Part shown: positions 1 through 8,986 of the stretch, one piece after another | How positions within the stretch are numbered: position 1 is the first letter of the stretch | Layout: each line of letters starts with the position of its first letter | DNA from: Paracoccus homiensis | GTDB lineage: Bacteria > Pseudomonadota > Alphaproteobacteria > Rhodobacterales > Rhodobacteraceae | DNA: 64,000 nt | Direction: 5' to 3' | Assembly: GCF_900111675.1 (NCBI RefSeq) | Contig: NZ_FOHO01000005.1 | Coordinates: 124,001 to 188,000, forward strand | Notes under the pieces: generated by a model | Told to the model about the DNA's origin: nothing | What the model saw: the letters and a program-made list of their open reading frames with translations, nothing else | The model's database searches: none | Made by a program: the position numbers and the translations under genes

Positions 1-1
1 G

Positions 2-208
2 AAGAACCGCGGCCGGATCGCGCATCTGCCCGCGGTGATCGTGCAGGGCCGCTATGACATGGTCTGCCCGCCGCAAAGCGCCTGGGACCTTGCACAGGGT
101 TGGGATGGCTGCGAGCTGCGCATCGTTCCCGCATCGGGTCACGCCCTGTCCGAACCACGCATCGCCAGCGAACTGGTGCGCACGATGAACGAGCTGATGG
201 ACAGCTGA
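2..208 (+). CDS. pip: Prolyl aminopeptidase, C-terminal part (5' end outside window)
   Basis: Only the last 68 codons are present; the frame is open to the left edge. The peptide runs VIVQGRYDMVCPP, then SAWDLAQGW, then PASGHALSEP. These match the end of alpha/beta-hydrolase-fold prolyl aminopeptidases: GRYD carries the acid residue of the catalytic triad and SGH the catalytic His. The enzyme removes N-terminal proline from peptides in the cytoplasm. The nucleophile Ser motif lies outside the window. The gene converges on infB and the two share the hairpin terminator at 231-258. Confidence 0.8.
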   Translation, partial: KNRGRIAHLPAVIVQGRYDMVCPPQSAWDLAQGWDGCELRIVPASGHALSEPRIASELVRTMNELMDS

Positions 209-230
209 TCCTGCCCTTCACCCGCAATGA

Positions 231-258
231 AAAAGGGGCGCCCTTCGGCGCCCCTTTT
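231..258. terminator. Bidirectional intrinsic terminator between pip and infB
   Basis: A perfect 12-bp inverted repeat (aaaaggggcgcc / ggcgcccctttt) surrounds a CTTC loop at 243-246. Read on the minus strand the stem ends in five T, so it should stop the rimP-nusA-infB transcript. Read on the plus strand it ends in four T and can serve pip. Confidence 0.9.
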
Positions 259-280
259 ACCATTTGTCTGTCGGCGGCGC

Positions 281-2842
281 TTACAGGCTGCGCTCGACCT
301 CTTCACGCTCGAAGATCTCGATGACATCGCCTGCGCGGATGTCGTCGTAGTTTTCAAAGGCCATGCCGCATTCCTGACCGGACTGCACTTCCTTGACCTC
401 GTCCTTGAAGCGCTTCAGCGTTTTCAGCGTGCCTTCGTGGATCACCACGTTGTCGCGCAGCAGGCGGACGCCTGCGCTGCGGCGGGCAACGCCTTCGGTC
501 ACCAGACAGCCTGCGACCTTGCCGACGCCCGTAACCTTGAAGACTTCGCGGATCTCGGCATAGCCGATGAAGTTTTCGCGCACTTCGGCCGACAGCAGGC
601 CCGATGCGGCCGCCTTGATGTCGTCCACCAGGTCATAGATGACCGAGTAGTAACGGATCTCGACGCCCTTCTGGTTGGCCGAGTTGCGGGCCGGGGCGTT
701 GGCACGGACGTTGAAGCCCATGACCGGCGCCTGGCTGGCTTCTGCCAGACCGATATCGGATTCGGTGATCGCGCCGACACCGTAATGCAGCACGCGGACA
801 CGAACTTCGTCATTGCCGACCTTTTCCAGCGCCTGAACGATCGCCTCGGCAGAGCCCTGCACGTCGGCTTTCAGGATGACCGGCAGTTCCGCGACATTCT
901 CGTCGGCCTTGGCCTTCGCCATCAGCTGTTCCAGCGTGGTTGCGGCACCTGCGGCGGCGCGCTTGTCCTTGGCCTGCTGGTTGCGGAACTCGGCGATCTC
1001 GCGGGCTTGCGCCTCGGTTTCGACGACGTTCAGCACGTCACCTGCCTCGGGCGTCCCGTTCAGACCCAGCACCTCGACCGGAACCGAGGGACCGGCCTCT
1101 TCGACGCGCTCGCCCTTGTCGTTGATAAGGGCGCGGACCTTGCCCCACTGTTCGCCGACGACGAAGATGTCGCCGCGACGCAGCGTCCCGTGCTGAACCA
1201 GAACCGTCGCGACGGGGCCGCGGCCGATATCCAGCTGCGCCTCGATCACGGCACCCTGGGCCGAGCGATCGGGGTTGGCCTTCAGTTCCAGGATCTCGGC
1301 CTGCAGGGCGATCGCCTCCAACAGCTCGTCCAGACCAAGTCCGGTCTTGGCCGATACTTCGACATCCTGCACGTCACCGGACAGTTTTTCGACGATCACT
1401 TCGTGGTGCAGCAGCGCGCTGCGCACCTTGTCGGGATCGGCTTCGGGCTTGTCGACCTTGTTGATGGCGACGATCATCGGCACGCCTGCGGCCTTGGCGT
1501 GATTGATCGCCTCGACCGTCTGCGGCATCACCGCGTCATCTGCCGCCACGACCAGCACGACGATATCGGTGACATTCGCACCGCGTGCCCGCATCGAGGT
1601 GAAGGCCGCGTGACCCGGCGTATCCAGGAAGCTCAACACCGCGCCGGAATCGGTCGTGACCTGATAGGCGCCGATATGCTGCGTGATGCCGCCGGCTTCG
1701 CCGGACACGACATTCGCCTTGCGGATCGCGTCCAGAAGCGAGGTCTTGCCGTGGTCGACATGGCCCATGATCGTGATGATCGGCGGGCGCGACTGCAGGT
1801 CCTCGGCCTTGTCCTCGACGGTGTCGATGACCTGTTCCACATCCGAGTCGCTGACGCGCACGGTCTTGTGGCCGAATTCCTCGATCACCAGTTCCGCGGT
1901 GTCGGCGTCGATGGGCTGGTTCATGCTGACCATCATGCCCATCTTCATCAGCGCCTTGACCACATCGGCCGAGCGTTCGGCCATGCGGTTCGCCAGTTCC
2001 GAGACGACGATGGTTTCGGGCAGCTGAACCTCGCGGACCTGCTTTTCGGCGCGCATCGCGCCACCCATGGCCTTTTGCCGTGCCTTTTCCTGCTTGCGCT
2101 TCATCGCGGCAAGGCTGCGCTGACGCCCGCCTTCACCGCTCAGCGCCTGATTCAGCGACAGCTTGCCCGAACGACGGTTGTCGTCACGGCCACCTTTGCC
2201 GCGTGCATCGCGGTCATTGGCGCGCTCGGGGCGGTCGCGTTCGGTCTTGCGGGCACCGGTCCCGGCACCACCCTTGGCGTCCGCGCGCATCGCAGCGGCT
2301 TCCATGGCGGCCGGATCCTGCGCGGCAGGACGCTCGGCGGTGGCCGGCTTCTTGCGTTCTTCGCGCTTGGGCTGCTCTTTCTGCTTGGCCTTTTCCTCGG
2401 CCTCGCGGGCGCGGCGGGCATCTTCTTCGGCTTTCGCCTTCAGGGCCTCTTCGCGTTCGCGGTCCTCGCGTTCCTTGGCCTCGGCCTCGGCGCGGCGACG
2501 CTCGCGTTCTTCCTCGCGGGCCTTTTCCTCGGCAACGCGTGCTGCGGCCTCTTCGACCTCGCGCGCCTTGGCGGCGGCCAGAGCCTTCAGGCGGCGCTCC
2601 ATCTCGGCTTCCGAGATCCCGGCGGGGCGGCGCGACGGATCGCCCGCCACCTTCGAGACGAGGGGCGATTTACCTTTGTCGCCACCGCCCTGTCCGGCAC
2701 TGGGTTTCGGAACCATGACGCGCTTGCGCTTGGTTTCGACCACCACACTTTTGGTGCGGCCGTGGCTGAAGCTTTGTTTGACCTGACCCGAGCGGCCCGA
2801 ACCGCCAACGCCAAGTGTCTTTTTACCGTCGTTATCGCTCAT
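281..2842 (-). CDS. infB: Translation initiation factor IF-2
   Basis: IF-2 is the GTPase that places initiator fMet-tRNA on the 30S subunit and promotes subunit joining. The protein is 853 residues. It has a short conserved N-terminus ([11 protein letters not shown]), a highly charged Glu/Arg/Lys-rich region (about 80-230), an IF2_N helix, then the G domain: G1 GHVDHGKT near 360, G3 DTPGH near 407, G4 NKVD near 461. Beta-barrel domains follow. An in-frame ATG at 2854 overlaps the ylxR stop as ATGA, but AAGGA abuts it with no spacer. The ATG at 2842 matches the family N-terminus and has GAAG six bases upstream, so I chose it. It is the last gene of the rimP-nusA-ylxR-infB operon. Confidence 0.96.
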   Translation of the reverse strand: MSDNDGKKTLGVGGSGRSGQVKQSFSHGRTKSVVVETKRKRVMVPKPSAGQGGGDKGKSPLVSKVAGDPSRRPAGISEAEMERRLKALAAAKAREVEEAAARVAEEKAREEERERRRAEAEAKEREDREREEALKAKAEEDARRAREAEEKAKQKEQPKREERKKPATAERPAAQDPAAMEAAAMRADAKGGAGTGARKTERDRPERANDRDARGKGGRDDNRRSGKLSLNQALSGEGGRQRSLAAMKRKQEKARQKAMGGAMRAEKQVREVQLPETIVVSELANRMAERSADVVKALMKMGMMVSMNQPIDADTAELVIEEFGHKTVRVSDSDVEQVIDTVEDKAEDLQSRPPIITIMGHVDHGKTSLLDAIRKANVVSGEAGGITQHIGAYQVTTDSGAVLSFLDTPGHAAFTSMRARGANVTDIVVLVVAADDAVMPQTVEAINHAKAAGVPMIVAINKVDKPEADPDKVRSALLHHEVIVEKLSGDVQDVEVSAKTGLGLDELLEAIALQAEILELKANPDRSAQGAVIEAQLDIGRGPVATVLVQHGTLRRGDIFVVGEQWGKVRALINDKGERVEEAGPSVPVEVLGLNGTPEAGDVLNVVETEAQAREIAEFRNQQAKDKRAAAGAATTLEQLMAKAKADENVAELPVILKADVQGSAEAIVQALEKVGNDEVRVRVLHYGVGAITESDIGLAEASQAPVMGFNVRANAPARNSANQKGVEIRYYSVIYDLVDDIKAAASGLLSAEVRENFIGYAEIREVFKVTGVGKVAGCLVTEGVARRSAGVRLLRDNVVIHEGTLKTLKRFKDEVKEVQSGQECGMAFENYDDIRAGDVIEIFEREEVERSL

Positions 2843-2850
2843 CTGCGTCT

Positions 2851-3471
2851 TCATTCCTTCCCGGCAGCCGTATTGCCGCCGTCATGCCCGCGCAGACCCG
2901 TCAGTCTGCCGGCTTCCAAGATCACCTTGTCCGTCAGGCCACCCGCCGCAAGCGCGCCGTGTATGACATGATCGCGCCCAAAGGACAAACCCAATTCTGA
3001 TGCGGTCAGACAGCCGAACCAGCGCCCGCCCGTGGGCGTCCACAGCTTGCCCTTGCCGCGTTCCGACCCGTCGCTGGCCTGCAACAGAACCTTTGCGCGA
3101 CCCTCGGCCAGCCAACCCTTGACCTTTTCAAAGCCGGCGACCGCGCGACCCGTCTTGCGGGCCAGCGAGACCAGCTCGACCACCCGCTTTGCCAATCCGG
3201 CTTCGACCAGGTCGGACAGATCGGCGGGAACCGTTACCTTGGCCCTGGCCGCCCGGGCAAACAGGCCCTTGGCCGCGGCCTTGTCGATGGCCGCACGATC
3301 GGCGGCCACCCAGATGCCGCGTCCCGGCAGCTTTTCAGTCAGATCGGGCACGATGCTTTCATCGGGCCCGACAACGAAACGGATCAACCCGGCTTTGGGT
3401 TGCACCTCTCCGGTGACGATGCAGCGCCGTTCGGGCGCATCGCGATCCTTAGTGAGACCACCGCGGCTCAA
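2851..3471 (-). CDS. YlxR/DUF448 RNA-binding protein fused to an L7Ae-like domain
   Basis: This is the small protein found between nusA and infB in many bacteria. The N-terminal YlxR domain shows [11 protein letters not shown] and GRGIWV (residues 12-55). The C-terminal part (about 95-190) resembles an L7Ae/YlxQ ribosomal-type fold, so two functions often split over two genes are joined here. The exact role is unknown; YlxR/YlxQ are associated with nucleic acid binding and ribosome or transcription functions. Translation starts at a TTG (3471), 18 bp after the nusA stop, without a recognisable Shine-Dalgarno sequence. Expression probably depends on coupling with nusA. The TTG is favoured because the family N-terminus begins just there. 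Confidence 0.85.
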   Translation of the reverse strand: MSRGGLTKDRDAPERRCIVTGEVQPKAGLIRFVVGPDESIVPDLTEKLPGRGIWVAADRAAIDKAAAKGLFARAARAKVTVPADLSDLVEAGLAKRVVELVSLARKTGRAVAGFEKVKGWLAEGRAKVLLQASDGSERGKGKLWTPTGGRWFGCLTASELGLSFGRDHVIHGALAAGGLTDKVILEAGRLTGLRGHDGGNTAAGKE

Positions 3472-3481
3472 GCGCGAAAAT

Positions 3482-3500
3482 CCGGGGCATCACGCCCCGG
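3482..3500 (-). terminator. Small GC hairpin with T4 at the nusA-ylxR junction
   Basis: A 7-bp stem (ccggggc / gccccgg, loop atcac) spans the nusA stop codon and is followed on the minus strand by ATTTT. It has the form of a weak intrinsic terminator inside the operon and could reduce read-through from nusA into ylxR-infB. Read-through must still occur because infB is essential. Confidence 0.4.
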
Positions 3501-5178
3501 CCTCCGCGGTCTCGTCGCCTTCGGCTTCCTCGGCGTCGCCTGCCTCAGCTTCCAGTTCGGCGGGATCGACCCAGCCCAGCATGATCCGGGCAGTCATCAC
3601 CATGGTCTGCGCCTCTTCAAGGCTGATCTCGAACGGTTCCAGCAGACCTTCGTCCTTGACGCGCTGACCGTTGACCGTGGTCCAGCCGCCGGCCAGTTCC
3701 CAGTCGGCGCAGGTGGCAAAGTCTTCCAACGTCTTGACGCCATCCTTGGCCAGTGCCTCTACCATCTGGGGGGTCAGGCCTTCGAATTCAACCAGGCTGT
3801 CCTCGACACCCAGGGCGCGGGCATTGTCCAGCGCGGCCTTGTTGCGGGCTTCCAGCACGTCGCGGGCGCGGGCCTGCAATTCGGCTGCGGTGCCCTCGTC
3901 GACACCCTCGATCGATAGCAGTTCGTCCTGCTCGACATAGGCGACTTCTTCCAGATCGGTGAAGCCTTCGGCGACCAGAAGCTGCGCGAAGAATTCGTCC
4001 AGATCCAGCGCGTCCATGAACAGCTTGGTCCGGGCGTTGAACTCGGCCTGACGACGCTTCGATTCCTCTTCCTCGGTCAGGATGTCGATATCCAGACCGG
4101 TCAGCTGGCTGGCCAAGCGCACGTTCTGACCGCGACGACCGATGGCAAGGCTAAGCTGTTCGTCGGGGACCACGACCTCGATCTTGTTCGCCTCTTCGTC
4201 GAACACGACCTTGCTGACCTCGGCGGGCTGCAACGCGTTGACCAGAAAAGTCGCCTGATCCTCGTTCCACGGGATGATGTCGATCTTTTCGCCCTGCAAT
4301 TCGCCGACGACGGCCTGCACGCGGCTGCCGCGCATCCCGACGCAGGCCCCGACCGGATCGATCGAGTTGTCGAACGAGATCACGGCGATCTTGGCGCGGC
4401 TGCCCGGATCGCGGGCAACGGCCTTGATCTCGATGACGCCTTCGTAGATTTCCGGCACCTCCATCTTGAACAGTTCGGCCATGAACTGCGGATCCGTGCG
4501 CGACAGGAAGATCTGCGGGCCACGGCTTTCGCGGCGGACATCCTTCACATAGGCGCGGATCCGGTCGTTCGGGCGATAGCTTTCGCGACCGATCTTCTCG
4601 TTGCGGCGCAGCACGGCTTCGCCACGACCCACATCGACGATGATGTTGCCGTATTCCTCGCGCTTGACGATGCCGTTGATGATGGTGCCGGCACGGTCCT
4701 TGAATTCCTCGTACTGGCGGTCACGCTCGGCCTCGCGGACGCGCTGCAGGATCACCTGCTTGGCCGACTGGGCGGCGATCCGGCCCAGATCGACGGGCGG
4801 AACCTCTTCCTGGAACACGTCGCCGACCTGCGGGCCACCGGCGAAATCGGCAAGACGCTGATCTTCGCGGGTCCAGAAGTTGCGCGCGTCTTTCGACGGC
4901 TCGAAATAGGGGCGGGCCTGATCGGCGGTGAACTGGGCCTGATAGTTTTCCAGCTCTTCATCTTCGACGACCGTGCGGACACGGGTGAAGGTGGCGTTGC
5001 CGGTCCGGCGGTCGATCTTGACCCGGATATCCATTTCCGAGCCATAGCGCGACTTCGCGGCACGGGCGAGGCTGTCTTCCATGGCTTCGATGACCAGCTC
5101 GGGCTCGATCATCTTTTCGCGTGCCACGGCTTCGGCCGTTTGCAGCAGTTCCAGCTGGTTGGCAGAGGTGATTGCCAT
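3490..5178 (-). CDS. nusA: Transcription termination/antitermination factor NusA
   Basis: NusA binds RNA polymerase and modulates pausing, termination and antitermination. The 562-residue protein has the N-terminal RNAP-binding domain (about 1-125), an S1 domain (about 135-200) and two KH domains containing VGMRGSRVQAV and AIGRRGQNVR. Acidic helix-hairpin repeats and a Glu/Ala-rich tail follow. The ATG at 5178 is preferred over the GTG at 5181 because AAGGAG lies six bases before the ATG. The gene follows rimP by three bases. In E. coli NusA represses its own operon; the leader hairpin upstream of rimP is a possible site for similar control here. Confidence 0.96.
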   Translation of the reverse strand: MAITSANQLELLQTAEAVAREKMIEPELVIEAMEDSLARAAKSRYGSEMDIRVKIDRRTGNATFTRVRTVVEDEELENYQAQFTADQARPYFEPSKDARNFWTREDQRLADFAGGPQVGDVFQEEVPPVDLGRIAAQSAKQVILQRVREAERDRQYEEFKDRAGTIINGIVKREEYGNIIVDVGRGEAVLRRNEKIGRESYRPNDRIRAYVKDVRRESRGPQIFLSRTDPQFMAELFKMEVPEIYEGVIEIKAVARDPGSRAKIAVISFDNSIDPVGACVGMRGSRVQAVVGELQGEKIDIIPWNEDQATFLVNALQPAEVSKVVFDEEANKIEVVVPDEQLSLAIGRRGQNVRLASQLTGLDIDILTEEEESKRRQAEFNARTKLFMDALDLDEFFAQLLVAEGFTDLEEVAYVEQDELLSIEGVDEGTAAELQARARDVLEARNKAALDNARALGVEDSLVEFEGLTPQMVEALAKDGVKTLEDFATCADWELAGGWTTVNGQRVKDEGLLEPFEISLEEAQTMVMTARIMLGWVDPAELEAEAGDAEEAEGDETAEAGA

Positions 5179-5181
5179 CAC

Positions 5182-5817
5182 TTACTCCTTCGAATCGGCG
5201 CCGTTCGCGCCCGTTTGTTCTTGGTTGTCGCTGTCGTCTTCGGTCTCGACCGCGTCGAACGCGCTTTCGTCCAGATTGTCGATCTCGATCCCGGCTTCTT
5301 TCTTCTGGCGCAGCATCTCGCGGATCAGCTCGTCGGTCAGCACCAGCTTGGCATCGGACAGCCAGTCGAAATTCAGCCCGATGGTCTGAACCTCGCCGCC
5401 CTCGTCCATGTTCAACAGAACTTCGTCGCCCTCGACCCCGGCCAGAACACCTTTCCAGCGCTTGCGCCCGTCGATCTGCTCGCTTGTTTCCAGCCGAACC
5501 TCGTAGCCCTCGAAGGTTTCGAAATCCTTCAGGCGGGTCAGGGGACGGTCGATCCCGGGGCTGGAGACCTCCAGATGATAGGCCTCCTCGATCGGGTCCT
5601 CGACATCCAGTGTCGCGCTGACAGCGACAGAGATATCGCCGCAATCATCGACATTGATGCCGCCATCGGGGCGGTCGGCCATGATCTGCAACGTGGCGGT
5701 CTTGCCACCTTGCAGGCGCACGCGCACCAGTTCAAAGCCCAGATCCTCGATCACCGGGGTGATGATCTCGGCCAGGCGCCGGTCGATGGCGGTCTTGGCG
5801 ATCAGATCGTTCGACAT
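5182..5817 (-). CDS. rimP: Ribosome maturation factor RimP
   Basis: RimP assists 30S subunit assembly, notably in the S12/central pseudoknot region. The 211-residue protein has the N-terminal domain with [15 protein letters not shown], the conserved segment [13 protein letters not shown] (about 81-93), and an SH3-like C-terminal domain. An acidic tail makes it longer than the roughly 150-residue E. coli protein. It is the first gene of the rimP-nusA-ylxR-infB operon. GAAGG lies five bases before the ATG. The T-run of a terminator-like hairpin ends only 17 bases upstream of that ATG. Confidence 0.95.
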   Translation of the reverse strand: MSNDLIAKTAIDRRLAEIITPVIEDLGFELVRVRLQGGKTATLQIMADRPDGGINVDDCGDISVAVSATLDVEDPIEEAYHLEVSSPGIDRPLTRLKDFETFEGYEVRLETSEQIDGRKRWKGVLAGVEGDEVLLNMDEGGEVQTIGLNFDWLSDAKLVLTDELIREMLRQKKEAGIEIDNLDESAFDAVETEDDSDNQEQTGANGADSKE

Positions 5818-5834
5818 AGCTACCTTCGGATACG

Positions 5835-5856
5835 AAAAAGGGCCCGCAGCGGGCCC
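5835..5856 (-). promoter_or_regulatory. Terminator-like leader hairpin upstream of rimP (candidate attenuator)
   Basis: On the minus strand gggccc / gggccc pairs around a five-base loop (extendable to gggcccgc / gcgggccc). Five T follow directly at 5839-5835. It lies between the candidate promoter at 5938-5910 and the rimP ribosome binding site. Termination here would silence the whole operon, so it looks like a regulated attenuator rather than the end of an upstream gene. The upstream 40-codon gene already has its own terminator at 5991-6025. The hairpin is seen directly; the regulatory role is inferred. Confidence 0.6.
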
Positions 5857-5909
5857 ATACGATTAAGTCCGGTGGGCAGGGGGTGGAAGCCTGCACCGCT
5901 GTTGAGGGG

Positions 5910-5938
5910 GATATAGACGCGAATCCCCCACAATGCAA
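5910..5938 (-). promoter_or_regulatory. Candidate sigma-70 promoter of the rimP-nusA-infB operon
   Basis: On the minus strand TTGCAT (5938-5933) and TATATC (5915-5910) are separated by 17 bases. This gives a leader of about 85 bases before the rimP ATG, containing the hairpin at 5835-5856. No tRNA gene (the E. coli operon begins with metY) is seen in the leader. Confidence 0.5.
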
Positions 5939-5990
5939 GCGTGACGCGCAACGCCCCGGCACGCGACCGCCCTTGCCCGGCCCTGAAACC

Positions 5991-6025
5991 GAAAATCCGG
6001 GGCGTACCGCTTGCACGCCCCGGAT
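5991..6025 (-). terminator. Intrinsic terminator after the 40-codon gene
   Basis: A perfect 11-bp stem (atccggggcgt / acgccccggat) encloses a nine-base loop at 6006-6014. On the minus strand the stem runs into TTTT. It lies 27 bases past the stop of the small gene at 6052-6174. Confidence 0.8.
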
Positions 6026-6051
6026 CGCATCAGATCTGTCCGGCATTCAAT

Positions 6052-6174
6052 CTAGACGGGTTTACCCTCATAGGTGCGCGACCCGACGCGGACGATGACA
6101 TTTCCGTTCGGCGCCAATTTCTCGAACAGACCCTGAACCGAGATATAGCCACCAATCAATATAGTCTTCAGCAT
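6052..6174 (-). CDS. Small 40-residue protein of unknown function
   Basis: The 40-codon frame starts MLKTILIGGYISVQG and ends RVGSRTYEGKPV. Upstream are purine-rich ribosome-binding sequences (GGAGG, then AAAGGGG nearer the ATG at 6174), and a strong intrinsic terminator follows. These signals together argue that it is a real gene. The N-terminal 15 residues are hydrophobic but too short for a clear membrane span, and the rest looks like a small beta-rich domain. It sits alone between mutT and the rimP operon. I do not recognise the family and assign no function. Confidence 0.6.
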   Translation of the reverse strand: MLKTILIGGYISVQGLFEKLAPNGNVIVRVGSRTYEGKPV

Positions 6175-6284
6175 GTTGACCCCTTTCCTCCTCTCAGACC
6201 AGCTTGCCACGAATTGGTTAAGAAAGAAGTAACTTCTGATTGCACAGGGCTGATCCTGACGAAATCTACAACCAAATGGCGATG

Positions 6285-6683
6285 CTACAGCCACATTTGC
6301 AGCGCCGGGATCAGCGGAACATCCGCCGCGGGCATGGGGTAATTGCGCAAATCACGCGCATGTGCCCATGCCAGCGACTGCCCTTCACGCGGCTGAACGA
6401 TTCCCTGCCATTTGCGGCAGGCGAACACGGGCATCAGCAAATGGAAATCGTCATAGCTGTGACTGGCGAAGGTCAGGGGCGCAAGGCAGCTGTCCCAGGT
6501 CTGGATGCCCAGCTCCTCATCCAATTCGCGGATCAGCGCGACTTCGGGGGTTTCGCCCGGCTCGACCTTGCCGCCCGGAAATTCCCACAGCCCGGCCATG
6601 GATTTCCCTTCCGGGCGCTGTGCCAGAAGCACGCGCCCGTCAGGATCGATCAGCGCAACGGCGGCGACCAGAACCGTCTTCAC
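6285..6683 (-). CDS. mutT: MutT-type Nudix (deoxy)nucleoside triphosphate pyrophosphohydrolase
   Basis: MutT hydrolyses oxidised nucleotides such as 8-oxo-dGTP to prevent misincorporation. The 132-residue protein carries a complete Nudix box starting GGKVEPGETPEVALIREL and continuing DEELGI (about residues 37-60), preceded by LWEFPGG. The GTG start at 6683 overlaps the argJ stop as GTGA, so the two genes are translationally coupled. The MutT assignment rests on length and the WEFPGGK motif; other Nudix substrates cannot be excluded. Confidence 0.88.
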   Translation of the reverse strand: MKTVLVAAVALIDPDGRVLLAQRPEGKSMAGLWEFPGGKVEPGETPEVALIRELDEELGIQTWDSCLAPLTFASHSYDDFHLLMPVFACRKWQGIVQPREGQSLAWAHARDLRNYPMPAADVPLIPALQMWL

Positions 6684-7933
6684 GACCGGTAATCCGCGTT
6701 GATGTCGATATAGCCATGGGTCAGATCACAGGTCCACGCGGTACGCGCGCCCTGCCCCAACCCCAGATCCACCGCGATCAGCAGGTTCTGGTTTTTCATA
6801 TAGGCGCTGGCCGCGGCCTCGTCGTAATCCGGGGCACGCCAGCCCTTTTCGGCCAGAACCATATCACCGAAACGGATGGTCAGCAGATCGCGATCGGCCT
6901 TTGCGCCGGATTTGCCGACCGCCATGACGATGCGACCCCAATTGGCATCCTCGCCGGCGATGGCGGTCTTGACCAGCGGCGAATTGGCGATGGCCATGGC
7001 CACCTTCTGGGCGTCGGCCTCGGTCTCGGCGCCGGTGACCTGAACCTCGACGAATTTCGTCGCCCCCTCGCCGTCGCGCACGACCAGATGCGCCAGTTCG
7101 CGCATCACCTGTTGCAGCGCCGCCGTGAAACCCGCGCCCGCGCCACTGTCCAGCGAGGTGATCTCGGCCGCATCGCTGCGCCCGGTGGCCGCAAGGATCA
7201 GCGCATCCGAGGTCGAGGTGTCGCTGTCCACCGTGATCGCGTTGAAGGTGCTGTCCATATGGCCCGACAGCGCCTGTTGCAGCAGCGGTGCCGAAATTCT
7301 GGCATCGGTAAAGATATAGACCAGCATCGTCGCCATATCAGGCGCGATCATCCCGGAGCCCTTGGCGATACCGGTGATGCGGATCTGGCCACCATCGCCC
7401 GCCACGGTCGCCGAAGCGCCCTTGGGGAAAGTGTCGGTGGTCATGATCGCGCGGGCGGCCTCGGCCACGCCATCCTGCGACAGCGCCCCTGCCAGATCAT
7501 CGGTGATCGCCACGATCCGGTCATGGGGCAGCGGCTCGCCGATCACCCCGGTCGAGGATGAAAACACCCGCGACGCCGGAACGCCGGTGGCGCTGGCGAC
7601 TGCCGCCGTGACCGCATCGACCGATTCCTGCCCGCGCGCGCCGGTAAAGGCATTCGCATTGCCGGAATTGACGATGATCGCGGCACCGTCCGGGGCATCG
7701 CCCCCCTGTGTCAGCTTGGCCTGATTGTCCAGAACGCAGGCCGCGCGGGTCGAGGACCGGGTAAAGGCGCCCGCGATGCTGGCGCCCGGCGCGATCCTGA
7801 TCAGGGTCACATCCGTGCGACCCTGATATTTGACGCCCGCCGCACCGCTGGCGAATTCGACCCCGGCGATCACCGGCAGATCGGGAAAGCGTGCAGGCGC
7901 CAGAGGCGAAACCGGAAGCCCCGCCTTGCCCAT
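6680..7933 (-). CDS. argJ: Bifunctional ornithine acetyltransferase / N-acetylglutamate synthase ArgJ
   Basis: ArgJ recycles acetyl groups in arginine biosynthesis by moving acetyl from N-acetylornithine to glutamate; bifunctional forms also use acetyl-CoA. The 417-residue protein is made as a precursor that cuts itself before a conserved Thr. The site is visible as KGSGMIAPDMATM, with cleavage expected between Ala201 and Thr202. NSGNANAFTG (about 89-98) is also typical. The ATG overlaps the stop of the parvulin gene (TAATG), and the 3' end overlaps mutT. The argH gene is elsewhere in this window. Confidence 0.96.
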   Translation of the reverse strand: MGKAGLPVSPLAPARFPDLPVIAGVEFASGAAGVKYQGRTDVTLIRIAPGASIAGAFTRSSTRAACVLDNQAKLTQGGDAPDGAAIIVNSGNANAFTGARGQESVDAVTAAVASATGVPASRVFSSSTGVIGEPLPHDRIVAITDDLAGALSQDGVAEAARAIMTTDTFPKGASATVAGDGGQIRITGIAKGSGMIAPDMATMLVYIFTDARISAPLLQQALSGHMDSTFNAITVDSDTSTSDALILAATGRSDAAEITSLDSGAGAGFTAALQQVMRELAHLVVRDGEGATKFVEVQVTGAETEADAQKVAMAIANSPLVKTAIAGEDANWGRIVMAVGKSGAKADRDLLTIRFGDMVLAEKGWRAPDYDEAAASAYMKNQNLLIAVDLGLGQGARTAWTCDLTHGYIDINADYRS

Positions 7934-8778
7934 TATTCGGCCTCCAGCAGGTCGGTTTCGTTAATCAGCGCCGGATCGACGCCTTCGGTCTTTTCGATTT
8001 CGGCCTCGGTGGTCAGCTGTTCGATCCGTGCCTCGACCTTGTCGCGGCGCACCATCTGCACCAGCTGTTCGCGCACCTCGTCAAGGGCCGGGGCCTCTTG
8101 CACGCGGCTGTCATTCAGCTTGATCAGATGCCAGCCGAACTGCGTTTGCACCGGGTCCGAAATCTGGCCCTTTTCCATCGCCTTCACCGCATCGCCGAAT
8201 TCGGCAACCATCTGATCGGCGCTGAACCAGCCCAGATCACCCTTGTTCGGGCCGCTGGGACCGGTCGAATTTTCTTCGGCCAGCGTGCCGAAATCGGCAC
8301 CTTCGTCCAGTTCCGCCTTCAGCTCTTTCGCCTTCTCCTCGGTATCGACAAGGATATGGGCGGCCGAATATTCGGTGCTGGGCGCGGCATCGGCGAACAG
8401 CTTGTCATAGGCTGCCTGAATTTCGTCATCGGCGGGCTCTGCCTCGGCGATCTCGGTCACGGCGGCGGCAGCCAGCGTGTTGCGGCGCTGCAATTCCAGC
8501 TGGGCGCGCACGCCTGCGGTCTCGCTGCCGGTTTCGGACACGGCGGTCTGGCGGATCAGCTGATCCAGCAGCATGTCCCACAATGCCTGATCGGGCAGCC
8601 CGGCCATGTTCGGGTCCTGCACCGATTGCTTCATGACGATCATCTGACCCAAGGTGATCGGCTGGCCGTTCACGGTGGCCACGACTGTTTCGGCCGTGCG
8701 GTCCTGCGCTTGGGCAAAGACAGGTGTGACCACCGGTGCCGCGATCACGAGCGCGGTCAGAATCGAGCGTTTGAGCAT
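7933..8778 (-). CDS. Exported parvulin-type peptidyl-prolyl isomerase
   Basis: A 281-residue protein with a cleavable signal peptide (MLKRSILTALVIAAP, cleavage near AQA). An N-terminal helical SurA/PrsA-like part follows, then a PpiC rotamase domain (about 130-225) with YSAAHILVDTEEKAKEL, GDLGWFSADQMV and GWHLIKL. It should act in the periplasm, aiding folding of exported proteins. The start at 8778 is chosen for its signal peptide and AAGGA six bases upstream; longer in-frame extensions would bury the signal sequence. It is divergent from secA, so an export motor and a periplasmic folding factor share one control region. Confidence 0.9.
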   Translation of the reverse strand: MLKRSILTALVIAAPVVTPVFAQAQDRTAETVVATVNGQPITLGQMIVMKQSVQDPNMAGLPDQALWDMLLDQLIRQTAVSETGSETAGVRAQLELQRRNTLAAAAVTEIAEAEPADDEIQAAYDKLFADAAPSTEYSAAHILVDTEEKAKELKAELDEGADFGTLAEENSTGPSGPNKGDLGWFSADQMVAEFGDAVKAMEKGQISDPVQTQFGWHLIKLNDSRVQEAPALDEVREQLVQMVRRDKVEARIEQLTTEAEIEKTEGVDPALINETDLLEAE

Positions 8779-8831
8779 GGAAATTCCTTTGCGGGTCCTT
8801 GAGCCGGTCCATTGTGCGGGACGGGCCAACA

Positions 8832-8860
8832 TTGACACTCTGACGGGGGCGGCATACATC
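8832..8860 (+). promoter_or_regulatory. Candidate secA promoter
   Basis: A perfect -35 TTGACA (8832-8837) and TACATC (8855-8860) are separated by 17 bases, giving a secA leader of roughly 120 bases. The 208-bp gap to the divergent parvulin gene presumably also holds that gene's promoter, which I could not place. I see no secM-like upstream ORF. Confidence 0.5.
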
Positions 8861-8986
8861 CGCAGGCAACCCGTGGAAGGCGCCACCGCCGCTTTTCGAT
8901 CAGGCCCCTGATACGGCAATGCGGATGGTCCGGGCAAGTGGCCCAACTCTGACAAGCTTTCCCAACAACGTGATTGCGAAGGTAAT

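Noticed and set aside
227-2971. Long open frame antisense to infB
   Set aside because: It mirrors the real infB codons on the other strand, a normal effect of high GC at third positions, and has no recognisable domains or start signals. Similar frames antisense to secA, the PBP gene, rnr and amtB were dropped for the same reason.
5857-5990. A tRNA gene (metY equivalent) in the rimP leader
   Set aside because: No cloverleaf-forming sequence, CCA end or T-loop motif is visible.
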